Source: Paracoccaceae bacterium
GTDB lineage: Bacteria > Pseudomonadota > Alphaproteobacteria > Rhodobacterales > Rhodobacteraceae
Direction: 5' to 3'
Assembly: GCA_003447515.1 (NCBI GenBank)
Contig: DLZA01000163.1
Span: 1-21,408 of the forward strand
Length of the DNA: 21,408 nucleotides
Shown: positions 1-7,341 of the stretch, piece after piece
Position numbering within the stretch: the first letter of the stretch is position 1
Layout: every line of letters starts with the position of its first letter
Program-made: the position numbers and the translations under genes
Notes under the pieces: model-generated
Told to the model about the DNA's origin: nothing
Database searches by the model: none
Seen by the model: only the letters and a program-made list of their open reading frames with translations

Positions 1-1230
1 ATGGTTTTGGCGGGGACACAGGGATTTTACCACCACAAGAAGATGGATCGTTTGATTGAAGTTGCTGGGCGAGACGGGTTGCCGATAGTCCTATTTGCCG
101 AAGGTGGTGGTGGGCGTCCCAATGATTACGATGTGGCACATTTCATCACGGCTGGGCTCAACATCACATCCTTCCGTAATTTTGCTGCACATAAGGGCCA
201 AAAGATAGGGATAGTCGCTGGCTACTGCTTTGCTGGAAATGCGGCGCTGTTTGGCGTCTGTGACGTAAGAATCGCGACCAAAAACAGTTTTGTTGGCATG
301 GGTGGCCCTGCGATGATTGAGGGTGGTGGCCTTGGCGTTGTTAAACCAACGGAAATTGGACCTTCGGATGTTCAAGACAAGAATGGTTTACATGATTTGG
401 TCGTGGCAGACGAAATTGATGGTGTTGCCGCAACCAAACGGTTGTTAGGAATTTCAGAAATTGCTGATTCTGGAGAGGGCGCTACTGATGCATTGCGTGA
501 AATAGTGCCCGCTGATCGTACCAAAGCCTATGATATGCGCGTTGCCGTGCAAGCTGTAGTAGACCAAGGATCTTGGCTGGAGCTGCGTCACGGGTTTGGG
601 ATTGGAATGATCACAGGATTTGCGCGGATAAATGGGCGTGCGATTGGGGTTTTGGCTAATAATCCGTTGCATCTAGGCGGAGCGATTGATTCGGAGGCAG
701 GCGATAAGGGCGCGCGGTTTTTGCAGCTTTGTGACGCTTGGGGGGTGCCTGTTCTCACGTTGTGTGATACCCCCGGCTTCATGGTTGGACCAGAAATTGA
801 GACTACAGGTCAGGTCGCCCATATTTCAAGATTGTTTTTGGCAGGAGCTCATTTTGAGCAGCCACTAGTGACTATAATTTTGCGTAAAGGGTATGGGCTG
901 GGTGCAATGGCAATGGCAGGTGGCGGATTTGATCGACCTCATTTTTGCGCAGCCTGGCCGACGGGAGAGGTCGGCGCCATGGGGTTAGAGGGCGCAGTAC
1001 GTCTTGGTCATCGAGAACAATTAGCGGCAATAAAAAATGAGAATGAGCGGGCAAAAGAGTATCAGCGTTTGGTTGATAGGCTTTATGAAAAAGGTAAGGC
1101 TTTGAATGCGGCCAGCCAGTTGGAGTTTGATGCGGTAATTGATCCAAGCGAGACAAGAGCCTTCATAGACCGTGCATTTACAACGGCAGGAGCGTGTATT
1201 CCGAGTGGGCGGTATGTTGACGCGTGGTGA
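1..1230 (+). CDS. Biotin-dependent acyl-CoA carboxylase, carboxyltransferase region (5'-truncated by window)
   Basis: Carboxyltransferase of an acetyl-/propionyl-CoA-type carboxylase, which moves CO2 from carboxybiotin to an acyl-CoA in the cytoplasm. Both crotonase-like subdomains are visible. The first contains a glycine-rich GMGGPAMIEGGG stretch near residue 98; the second has FGIGMITGFARINGR, LCDTPGFMVGPE and KGYGLGAMAMAGGG, typical of acyl-CoA carboxylase beta subunits. The ATG at base 1 is probably internal: these domains normally run about 500 residues and the first visible segment corresponds to roughly residue 90-100 of PccB-type proteins. In many Rhodobacterales such a domain is the C-terminus of a single chain carrying biotin carboxylase and biotinyl domains, so this may be the tail of a much longer gene. 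The acyl-CoA substrate cannot be read from what is visible. The stop is followed by 58 bp before nadD. Confidence 0.85.
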   Translation: MVLAGTQGFYHHKKMDRLIEVAGRDGLPIVLFAEGGGGRPNDYDVAHFITAGLNITSFRNFAAHKGQKIGIVAGYCFAGNAALFGVCDVRIATKNSFVGMGGPAMIEGGGLGVVKPTEIGPSDVQDKNGLHDLVVADEIDGVAATKRLLGISEIADSGEGATDALREIVPADRTKAYDMRVAVQAVVDQGSWLELRHGFGIGMITGFARINGRAIGVLANNPLHLGGAIDSEAGDKGARFLQLCDAWGVPVLTLCDTPGFMVGPEIETTGQVAHISRLFLAGAHFEQPLVTIILRKGYGLGAMAMAGGGFDRPHFCAAWPTGEVGAMGLEGAVRLGHREQLAAIKNENERAKEYQRLVDRLYEKGKALNAASQLEFDAVIDPSETRAFIDRAFTTAGACIPSGRYVDAW

Positions 1231-1288
1231 GGGGTGGTGTGCCAAATGATTGTGCGTTATTTGTTAGGCTATTGAGGTTTGATTTCAC

Positions 1289-1900
1289 ATGATAGCTCCA
1301 TTTCCCTTTGCCACGGAGGGTCAGAGAATTGGCCTTCTAGGTGGATCTTTTGATCCTCCACATGCTGGGCATTTGCACATTACGAAACAGGCATTAAAGC
1401 GGCTTCATCTTGACCGGGTGTGGTGGATGGTAACGCCTGGTAATCCACTCAAAAAGCGTGGACCTGTAGAGATTGGGCGGCGGGTTCAGGCTTGTCTTGA
1501 TCTGGTGGATGATCCGCGGATTCTAGTCACAGATTTCGAAATTTGGCTCGGGACGCGATATACTGCTGCAACGTTACAGGCTTTGTTGCCACGTTACAAA
1601 GGAGTGCGCTTTGTGTGGTTGATGGGTTCTGATAGTCTTGCGAGCTTTCATCGTTGGAAGGATTGGAATTGGATTATGGAAACGGTTCCGATTGGCGTAA
1701 TGGCGCGCCCAGGCCAGCAGTTGACGGCACTTGGATCGCAGACCGCAAGACGGTATGCGCAATACCGTGTTAGCGCTAGCACCGCGGAAGTATTACCAAT
1801 TCGCAAAGCACCTTCATGGTGCATGCTGAGCGGGCCTATGGTCGATTTATCCAGCACCCAAATCCGCACAAGTAGTGATTGGGATGTTTCCAAAGCATAG
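1289..1900 (+). CDS. nadD: Nicotinate-nucleotide adenylyltransferase
   Basis: NadD joins nicotinate mononucleotide and ATP to give deamido-NAD, a late step of NAD synthesis in the cytoplasm. The nucleotidyltransferase signature GGSFDPPHAGH is at residues 18-28, with the two histidines that contact ATP phosphates. The C-terminal ATP-binding motif SSTQIR is at residues 188-193. WLMGSDSL in the middle of the chain is also typical of NadD. At 203 residues it has the family length. The ATG at 1289 has only a weak ribosome-binding site (GAGG about 12 bases upstream). The common partner rsfS does not follow; dacB does, after 48 bp in the same direction, so the two may be co-transcribed. The identification is secure. 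Confidence 0.95.
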   Translation: MIAPFPFATEGQRIGLLGGSFDPPHAGHLHITKQALKRLHLDRVWWMVTPGNPLKKRGPVEIGRRVQACLDLVDDPRILVTDFEIWLGTRYTAATLQALLPRYKGVRFVWLMGSDSLASFHRWKDWNWIMETVPIGVMARPGQQLTALGSQTARRYAQYRVSASTAEVLPIRKAPSWCMLSGPMVDLSSTQIRTSSDWDVSKA

Positions 1901-1948
1901 GCTCTGGATTTAAACTCCCTTCACGGGGCAGTACAGTTTGAGTGATCA

Positions 1949-3460
1949 ATGGTTACGAGACGATTTTTAATTTCTGCATTATTGGCCACGGCAGCAATTC
2001 CTGTGTTTGCAAAGGCTCCTAAAACGTCTCTACGTCCAAAAAAGCGCCCTTTACGTGGCGTGGAAAAGACTAACGCGGAACATCCCGAAAAGGACCTTCT
2101 CAAAGTTATTGCTGACGCTGGGCTGTCAGGAAGCGTGAGTATTGCAGTCGCTGATGAATCGGGGCGTATTTTGGAGTCTTTGACACCAAACACATCGTTG
2201 CCGCCTGCAAGTGTTACGAAAGTAGTAACTGCGCTTTATGCGTTACATCATCTCGGAAGTAGTTTCCGTTATGCCACACGAGTGATTGCGACAGGTTCGG
2301 TGGAAGGTGGAATCGTGCAAGGTGATTTGGTTGTGGCAGGTGGTGGTGATCCGCATTGTGACAGTGACATGCTGTCAAATTTAGCACGCGGCGTAGCACA
2401 GTATGGGATAAAGGGGGTCACAGGAAGATTACGTATTTTTGCTGGCGCTTTGCCTTATCAACGCGTCATTGATGACACGCAACCAGTTTATGTCGGCTAT
2501 AATCCGTCTTTGTCTGGGCTGAACTTGAATTTTAACCGTGTTTACTTTGAATGGAAGAGAATAAGCAGCGGTTATTCAACAACGATAGATGCGCGAACAA
2601 GGCGTATGCGGCCACCCGTCCGCGGCATTCAGATGTCTATCGTCGACCGTCAAGCGCCCCTGTTTACATACAAAGACAGTGGCAACGTGGAGCACTGGTC
2701 TGTTATGCGCGATGCTCTAGGTGCCGGTGGTGGACGATGGTTGCCCGTTCGCGACATCGAGACGTATGTTGGCGAGGTCTTCAGGTTCGTTGCTGCGCAA
2801 CAAGGCGTGCAATTACCTCATGCAAAAATTGCTAAAACACTGCCAAATGGCACGGTTGTCGCACAAGAGGTAAGCGAGACTTTGTTGGATCAGTCAAAGT
2901 CTATGCTTAAATTTTCTACAAATTTGACAGCTGAGATTATGGGCCTGACCGCTACACAGCGGCGGCGCGCTTTGATCAAAACTTTAAATAATTCTGGTAA
3001 AGAAATGGCGGTTTGGCTGGAGCAAACTTATGGGATAAAAGGGGTCAAATTCGTAGACCACTCAGGCCTCGGTGACGCCAGTCGTGTAAGCGCCAATCAG
3101 ATGGTACAGGTCCTTACACGATCTAATCGCGACGGTCCATTGCCTCCAGCACTGAAGACAATCAAACTTTTGAATTCAAAAGGGCGCCTTGCCCCGATTG
3201 AGGGCGTTACCGTGTCCGGAAAGACTGGAACGCTAAATTTTACCAGCGCACTTGCGGGATACATTGTTGGAAAAAATGGGCAAAAGCTCACCTTCGCTAT
3301 TTTTACTGCTGATATGATTAAGCGGGCTAAAATAAAGAAAGCTGATCGTGAACGACCAGCAGGCAGTAGAGCTTGGCGAAACCGTTCCAAAGCTATGCAG
3401 CAAAAACTATTGCGGCGCTGGGCGTTGAAATACTGCACTGTATTTGAAAAGTATTCTTAG
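1949..3460 (+). CDS. dacB: D-alanyl-D-alanine carboxypeptidase/endopeptidase, PBP4 type (peptidase S13)
   Basis: A periplasmic serine enzyme that trims D-Ala from peptidoglycan stem peptides and/or cuts cross-links. An N-terminal signal sequence is visible, with paired arginines (TRRFLISALL) and likely cleavage after VFA at residue 21; the RR pair could direct Tat export, but the motif is not a clean match. The three active-site motifs of S13 enzymes are present: SxxK as SVTK at 88-91, SxN as STN at 323-325, and KTG at 425-427 (SGKTGTLNF). The DHSGLG block at 370-375 matches the PBP4 region DGSGLS. The length of 503 residues is usual. The Shine-Dalgarno sequence before the ATG is weak. The last ~35 residues are strongly basic. 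Confidence 0.93.
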   Translation: MVTRRFLISALLATAAIPVFAKAPKTSLRPKKRPLRGVEKTNAEHPEKDLLKVIADAGLSGSVSIAVADESGRILESLTPNTSLPPASVTKVVTALYALHHLGSSFRYATRVIATGSVEGGIVQGDLVVAGGGDPHCDSDMLSNLARGVAQYGIKGVTGRLRIFAGALPYQRVIDDTQPVYVGYNPSLSGLNLNFNRVYFEWKRISSGYSTTIDARTRRMRPPVRGIQMSIVDRQAPLFTYKDSGNVEHWSVMRDALGAGGGRWLPVRDIETYVGEVFRFVAAQQGVQLPHAKIAKTLPNGTVVAQEVSETLLDQSKSMLKFSTNLTAEIMGLTATQRRRALIKTLNNSGKEMAVWLEQTYGIKGVKFVDHSGLGDASRVSANQMVQVLTRSNRDGPLPPALKTIKLLNSKGRLAPIEGVTVSGKTGTLNFTSALAGYIVGKNGQKLTFAIFTADMIKRAKIKKADRERPAGSRAWRNRSKAMQQKLLRRWALKYCTVFEKYS

Positions 3461-3502
3461 TGTTTGCGAAAGAATTTTCTAAGGTATTAAACACGATTTT
3501 TT
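3460..3502 (+). terminator. Possible weak intrinsic terminator after dacB
   Basis: GTGTTT at 3460-3465 can pair with AAACAC at 3489-3494, and six T residues follow at 3497-3502. The loop is long (23 nt), although AGAA/TTCT inside it could form a small inner stem. Stem and loop are weaker than in a typical terminator, so this is tentative. Confidence 0.3.
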
Positions 3503-4076
3503 CAACAAATTTCGAGTTTATAATAATTTCATCATGCATAACTTGCTGCATTGAGCCACGCAAATGTGAGAAGTAGACGTTCTGACAATAGATGTTTCTA
3601 AAATATTTTATCAAAGCTAAGTATAATTTTTCTAACTTGAAAGTAAAAATCGATATCAAGGAGTACTCTGAGAATACTTCGCGTTGAAGTGAGGGCAGCA
3701 GTTTTGAAACAACGATTTTCAAAAGTAGTGTGCAATAATAATTTGAGTGGATATACCACGAGATAAGCGGTGTTCCGGCTCAGCTTTTGAGCGCAACCAT
3801 TTTGTGGCAGGCGCGCCAGGTCCGGAGAATTACATCAACATCGATAGCCGCTTTTGAAGATAATGAAAAATCTTTAAACTAATGTTTACATGGCATGGTT
3901 AGCTCCTTTTAAGTTCTAAAATAAGGAGGGAAATAGCGGAAACTGTTCACCCGAAAGACAGCTCTATCTCCAAAACACAGTTTCGGATTCTCCTAAACTC
4001 CAGGTGTCTGCTTGTGTGGGAGCCGTCCTATGCTTCATGACGCATCAAACCTCTCAACTTTGAAAGAGCCCTACCA
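3461..4076. other. 616-bp AT-rich intergenic region upstream of hpsN
   Basis: No gene is convincing here. The first 280 bases are very AT-rich. A short open stretch on + (about 3747-3860) reads like protein but lacks a start and a ribosome-binding site. The part nearest hpsN has two inverted repeats that could fold in RNA: CTCCTT at 3903-3908 with AAGGAG at 3923-3928, the latter part of an unused ribosome-binding-like AAGGAGGG (3923-3930); and GAAACTGT at 3939-3946 with ACAGTTTC at 3977-3984, a perfect 8-bp match. I found no promoter with good -35/-10 spacing. The region probably holds the hpsN promoter and leader plus decayed sequence. Confidence 0.6.
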
Positions 4077-5384
4077 ATGGCACGCACCTACCTAAAAAAA
4101 GCACCGAAGACTTCGAAAACAGACAGCGCGTCTGTGCATGACACTGTGCGCGGTATTCTGAATGAAATAGAGGAGGGGGGCGAAACAGCAGCCAAGAAAT
4201 ACGCTGAGAAATTTGACAACTACCATGGTGCTTTGATTTTGAGCAGGGAGGAGATCGAAGCAGCCTCAGCTAAAGTACCTCAAAAGCTAAAAGATGATAT
4301 TGCCTTTGCACACGAGAATATTAAGCATTTTGCCACAGCGCAGAAAGAGTCGATGCAAGACTTCCAACTAGAAGTGCGTCCAGGCCTGATCGAAGGCCAG
4401 AAAACAATACCGGTTCGTGCTGCTGGCTGTTATGTGCCCGGTGGGCGTTATTCCCACATCGCATCGGCCATGATGACTGTCACCACTGCAAAGGTAGCCG
4501 GTGTTCAACACATCACAGCATGTTCTCCACCCCAAGGCGAGGATGGTGTTGCCCCTGCAATCATTTACGCCGCGGATTTATGTGGAGCTGATAAGATATT
4601 GTCGATGGGCGGTGTTCAAGGCGTTGCAGCTATGACGTTTGGCCTGTTCGATCTGCCTGAAGCTGATATCATTGTCGGCCCGGGCAACCAGTTTGTAGCT
4701 GAAGCCAAACGTATCCTGTTTGGCCGGGTGGGTATCGATATGATTGCTGGCCCAACTGACAGCTTGATCTTAGCGGATAAGGATGCAGATGCGGAAATTG
4801 TATCAGTGGATTTAGTCTCCCAAGCTGAGCATGGCTATAATTCCCCTGTTTGGTTGGTCACTGACGATATGCCGCTTGCGGAAAAGGTCATGGCACGTGT
4901 ACCAGAACTGATTGAAGAATTGCCAGAATTGAACCGTGACAATGCCCGGGCTGCGTGGCGCGACTATGCCGAAGTCATCGTGTGTAGCGATCGTGTTGAA
5001 ATGGCAGCGTGTTCAGATGACTACGCTCCAGAACACCTTACGGTGCAGGCGACTGACCTTGATTGGTGGCTCGACAATCTGCAATGCTATGGTTCTCTTT
5101 TCCTCGGTGAAGAAACAACAGTTTCTTATGGTGACAAATCCTCTGGTACGAATCATGTGCTGCCAACTTCAGGCTCTGCACGCTATACAGGTGGTTTGTC
5201 CGTGCATAAATATATGAAGGTTGTGACGTGGCAGCGTTCTACGCGTGATGGTTCTAAGCGGGTGGCTGAAGCTACGGCACGGATCTCACGACTCGAAGGG
5301 ATGGAGGGTCACGCACGGGCGGCTGACGTACGGTTGCACAAATACTACCCAACTGAAAATTTTGACCTGACGCCACACGGCTAG
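4077..5384 (+). CDS. hpsN: Sulfopropanediol 3-dehydrogenase HpsN (histidinol dehydrogenase family)
   Basis: HpsN oxidises (R)-2,3-dihydroxypropane-1-sulfonate to (R)-sulfolactate in two NAD+-dependent steps, in the cytoplasm. It belongs to the histidinol dehydrogenase fold. Zinc and catalytic positions of HisD are kept: Gln249 and His252 (SQAEHGYNSP), Glu319-His320 (YAPEHL), Asp353 (YGDKSSGTNH) and His412 (GMEGHARAAD). It differs from biosynthetic HisD in the short N-terminus (MARTYLKKAP), the PGGRYSHIASAMM segment and the GLSVHKYMKVVTWQ segment, and closely resembles Roseobacter HpsN as I remember it. There are no histidine-synthesis genes nearby; a Zn-dehydrogenase and a TRAP transporter are, which fits DHPS use. 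At 435 residues it has the family length. The start ATG has only a weak site (AAAGAG at 4063-4068). Confidence 0.85.
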   Translation: MARTYLKKAPKTSKTDSASVHDTVRGILNEIEEGGETAAKKYAEKFDNYHGALILSREEIEAASAKVPQKLKDDIAFAHENIKHFATAQKESMQDFQLEVRPGLIEGQKTIPVRAAGCYVPGGRYSHIASAMMTVTTAKVAGVQHITACSPPQGEDGVAPAIIYAADLCGADKILSMGGVQGVAAMTFGLFDLPEADIIVGPGNQFVAEAKRILFGRVGIDMIAGPTDSLILADKDADAEIVSVDLVSQAEHGYNSPVWLVTDDMPLAEKVMARVPELIEELPELNRDNARAAWRDYAEVIVCSDRVEMAACSDDYAPEHLTVQATDLDWWLDNLQCYGSLFLGEETTVSYGDKSSGTNHVLPTSGSARYTGGLSVHKYMKVVTWQRSTRDGSKRVAEATARISRLEGMEGHARAADVRLHKYYPTENFDLTPHG

Positions 5385-5385
5385 A

Positions 5386-5404
5386 GTATGGCGCATGGCC
5401 ATAC
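5386..5404 (+). other. Hairpin just after the hpsN stop codon
   Basis: GTATGGC at 5386-5392 and GCCATAC at 5398-5404 form a perfect 7-bp stem with a 5-nt loop, starting two bases after the stop codon. No T-tract follows (only TTCTTT at 5411-5416), so it is more likely a partial terminator or an mRNA 3'-end stabiliser than a strong terminator. Confidence 0.4.
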
Positions 5405-5449
5405 AAGGTATTCTTTCCTGAAACACATAAATCAGGATGATTATCAAAG

Positions 5450-5477
5450 GCCTATTATATTTTTAGGGCATATAGGC
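5450..5477. promoter_or_regulatory. Inverted repeat upstream of the Zn-dehydrogenase
   Basis: GCCTAT (5450-5455) and ATAGGC (5472-5477) flank a 16-bp AT-rich centre (TATATTTTTA...), 23 bases before the ATG at 5501. The arrangement suits a dimeric regulator site or a promoter region between hpsN and the dehydrogenase. The arms are short, so chance occurrence is possible. Confidence 0.3.
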
Positions 5478-5500
5478 TTGTTTTGAGAGGGAGCTATGCG

Positions 5501-6487
5501 ATGAAAGCGCTTGTTTATGTTGGTCCAAAAACGCTCGAAATTCACGAGCGGGAAGATTTGAAAGCGAGTGGGGACAACAATTTGATCCGCGTAGATGCTG
5601 TTGGCATTTGCGGGTCCGACATGCACGCTTATCTTGGCCACGATGAACGCCGCCCTGCGCCTCTCATCCTTGGTCACGAGGCAGCAGGTCAAGTTTTGAG
5701 TGGGCCGATGGCGGGCAAAAATGTGACTGTGAACCCGCTGGTGACCTGTCAAATGTGTCGATATTGCTTGGAAGGGCGTGAAAACCTTTGCCAGTCGCGT
5801 CAGATTATTTCGATGCAGCCCCGCGAAGGAGCTTTTGCACAGCAATTGGTCATGCCGAAACGAAATCTTGTTGAAGTGCCACATGGCGTTGCAATCGAAC
5901 ATGCCGCATTAGCTGAACCGATTGCCGTTTGTTGGCACGCTGCCCGGGTTGGCGTAGGTGCTTTGTTTTGCGATTTGGCGGAGGCAAGATGTCTTGTTCA
6001 AGGTGGTGGTGCAATTGGTGTTGGATCTGCGCTGAGTCTTCGGGCAATGGGTGCAAAAAAAATAACTATTGCTGAGATTAACACCGTCCGTCATGGCATG
6101 TTAAGCGCGTTGGGCGATTTTCGCGTTTGTGAGCCAGAAAATGCAGGCGAAGATTATGATATTATTATCGACTGTGTGGGAATTTCGCACACACGCAAAG
6201 CAGCGAGTATGATCGTGGCTCCGGGTGGTGTAGTTGTTCACGTGGGTCTGGGTGACAGTTTCGAAGGTTTGGATGTGCGCCGCATGACGTTGCAAGAAGT
6301 AACATTCATCGGAACTTATACGTACACGGCGCAGGATTTTTGCGATACGGCGCAAGGAATTTTTGATGGTATTTTTGGTGCGCTTGATTGGATCGAAGAA
6401 CGCCCTCTCGATGGTGGCGTAAAAGCGTTTAAAGATATTTTGGCGGGTAACGTGGCCGCACCCAAAATCGTGCTACGCCCAAATTAA
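5501..6487 (+). CDS. Zinc-dependent alcohol dehydrogenase, MDR family (possible DHPS 2-dehydrogenase)
   Basis: A medium-chain NAD(P)-dependent polyol dehydrogenase of the sorbitol/L-idonate 5-dehydrogenase kind. Catalytic-zinc ligands are visible as Cys37 (GICGSDMH) and His59-Glu60 (LGHEAAG). The four structural-zinc cysteines are at about 83, 86, 89 and 97. The Rossmann motif is GGGAIGVGSA. I place the start at ATG 5501, which has a GAGAGGGAG site at 5485-5493; an in-frame TTG at 5483 lies ahead of that site and is rejected. It is 328 residues, usual for the family. Directly after hpsN, an attractive role is a DHPS 2-dehydrogenase of the HpsO/HpsP kind, which lets both DHPS enantiomers reach HpsN, but another polyol is possible. 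Its 3' end overlaps the convergent IclR gene by 4 bp. Confidence 0.8.
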   Translation: MKALVYVGPKTLEIHEREDLKASGDNNLIRVDAVGICGSDMHAYLGHDERRPAPLILGHEAAGQVLSGPMAGKNVTVNPLVTCQMCRYCLEGRENLCQSRQIISMQPREGAFAQQLVMPKRNLVEVPHGVAIEHAALAEPIAVCWHAARVGVGALFCDLAEARCLVQGGGAIGVGSALSLRAMGAKKITIAEINTVRHGMLSALGDFRVCEPENAGEDYDIIIDCVGISHTRKAASMIVAPGGVVVHVGLGDSFEGLDVRRMTLQEVTFIGTYTYTAQDFCDTAQGIFDGIFGALDWIEERPLDGGVKAFKDILAGNVAAPKIVLRPN

Positions 6488-7245
6488 CCGAATATAATGT
6501 TTTGCAATCGTTTCGCGCCATCCAGAAGTACGTTGCGTTCATCAATTGCTTTTCCCAAGTTCATCCTTTGACTTGGACCATGCATAGCCAAAGACGCCAC
6601 ATACCGCCCCAACGTGTCTGTGATTGGCACAGCTAGCGCAACCATGCCATCCATGAATTCCTCATTATCAATTGCATAGCCGCGTTTACGCGTCTCCGAA
6701 AGTTCCTCAAGTAAAGTTTCTGGGTCTGTATGGGTTTTCTGTGTCAGGGGCCTTAAATCTAGGCTGTTAACAAAAGCGCGACGTGCCGATGGTGGAAGCG
6801 AAGCCATGTATGCTTTTCCACTAGCGGTGCAGTGGAATGGTACATTTGTGCCTACTGGTAGCTGAATGCGAAACGCCCAATCGGTTTCGACGCGGTCAAG
6901 ATAATGCATACCAGTCTCTTGGGGCACTACAAAATTTACAGCTTCGTGTACTTGTCCTGCGATTTGTTCCAAAACTTGATGGCGCACGACTGCATTACGG
7001 TTGGCTTGCACGAGCCCAACTCCTACATCAATGAGACGACGCGCGGGTTGCATTCGCTTGCCGTCTGAAGCTCGTATTAGGAACCCTTCGGCTTCTAGAG
7101 TGGAGCACAAGCGATGCACTGTTTGTTTGGGAAGGCCAAGTTCGACATTGATTTCCGTAGGGGTCATCGCTTTATCAGAACGGGCAACAACCTCTAGAAT
7201 AAGTAGCATCCGCAGGTTGGTCGGTATTCTCTCCAGAGCAGCCAC
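6484..7245 (-). CDS. IclR-family transcriptional regulator
   Basis: A DNA-binding regulator with an N-terminal winged helix-turn-helix (about residues 10-65, recognition region LGLPKQTVHRLCSTLEAEGF) and a C-terminal effector-binding domain (for example LPVGTNVPFHCTASGKAYMA and FMDGMVALAVPI). At 253 residues it is typical. The start is GTG at 7243-7245, preceded on its own strand by AAAGGAAA; no nearer ATG fits. It is divergent from the GMC oxidoreductase gene across 96 bp that hold a long palindrome, so it very likely controls that promoter and probably itself. Whether it also governs hpsN and the transporter is inference. IclR proteins commonly sense catabolic metabolites; the ligand here is unknown, though DHPS or an oxidation product is a sensible guess. 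Confidence 0.9.
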   Translation of the reverse strand: MAALERIPTNLRMLLILEVVARSDKAMTPTEINVELGLPKQTVHRLCSTLEAEGFLIRASDGKRMQPARRLIDVGVGLVQANRNAVVRHQVLEQIAGQVHEAVNFVVPQETGMHYLDRVETDWAFRIQLPVGTNVPFHCTASGKAYMASLPPSARRAFVNSLDLRPLTQKTHTDPETLLEELSETRKRGYAIDNEEFMDGMVALAVPITDTLGRYVASLAMHGPSQRMNLGKAIDERNVLLDGAKRLQNIIFG

Positions 7246-7255
7246 GACTTTTCCT

Positions 7256-7283
7256 TTGCAATTCCCACAAATCGTTGTATAGA
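7256..7283 (+). promoter_or_regulatory. Candidate promoter for the GMC oxidoreductase operon
   Basis: A -35-like TTGCAA at 7256-7261 and a -10-like TATAGA at 7278-7283 are 16 bp apart, each matching 4 of 6 consensus bases. The presumed start of transcription would fall at the left arm of the palindrome at 7288-7330, so a bound regulator would block it. The match is by eye only. Confidence 0.4.
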
Positions 7284-7287
7284 CTTA

Positions 7288-7330
7288 TTTTAACAAAAAT
7301 CAAGACAAAAAGTCTCAATTTTTGTTAAAA
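7288..7330. promoter_or_regulatory. 43-bp interrupted palindrome, probable IclR operator
   Basis: TTTTAACAAAAAT at 7288-7300 is repeated as its exact reverse complement ATTTTTGTTAAAA at 7318-7330. After two mismatched positions, AGAC (7303-7306 region) also pairs with GTCT (7312-7315) around an AAAAA centre. It sits between the divergent IclR and GMC genes and ends at the GMC ribosome-binding site. A 13-bp perfect dyad in this position is the expected layout of an autoregulated IclR operator. As RNA it could also fold into a hairpin in the GMC leader. Confidence 0.75.
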
Positions 7331-7341
7331 GGGAGGATTTT

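Noticed and set aside
1..3. ATG at base 1 as the true start of the carboxyltransferase
   Set aside because: About 90-100 residues of the conserved N-terminal subdomain are missing, so the gene most likely begins outside the window.
3393..3722. 109-codon minus-strand open frame downstream of dacB
   Set aside because: It overlaps the dacB end, is AT-rich with low-complexity composition, has no clear ribosome-binding site and shows no recognisable motif; long frames of this kind arise by chance in AT-rich DNA.
4077..5384. Annotation as biosynthetic histidinol dehydrogenase (hisD)
   Set aside because: Catalytic residues are shared, but the N-terminus, internal blocks and neighbours fit HpsN, and no other his genes are present.
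5483..5500. TTG start for the Zn-dehydrogenase
   Set aside because: It lies before the ribosome-binding site and the family starts at MKALVY.
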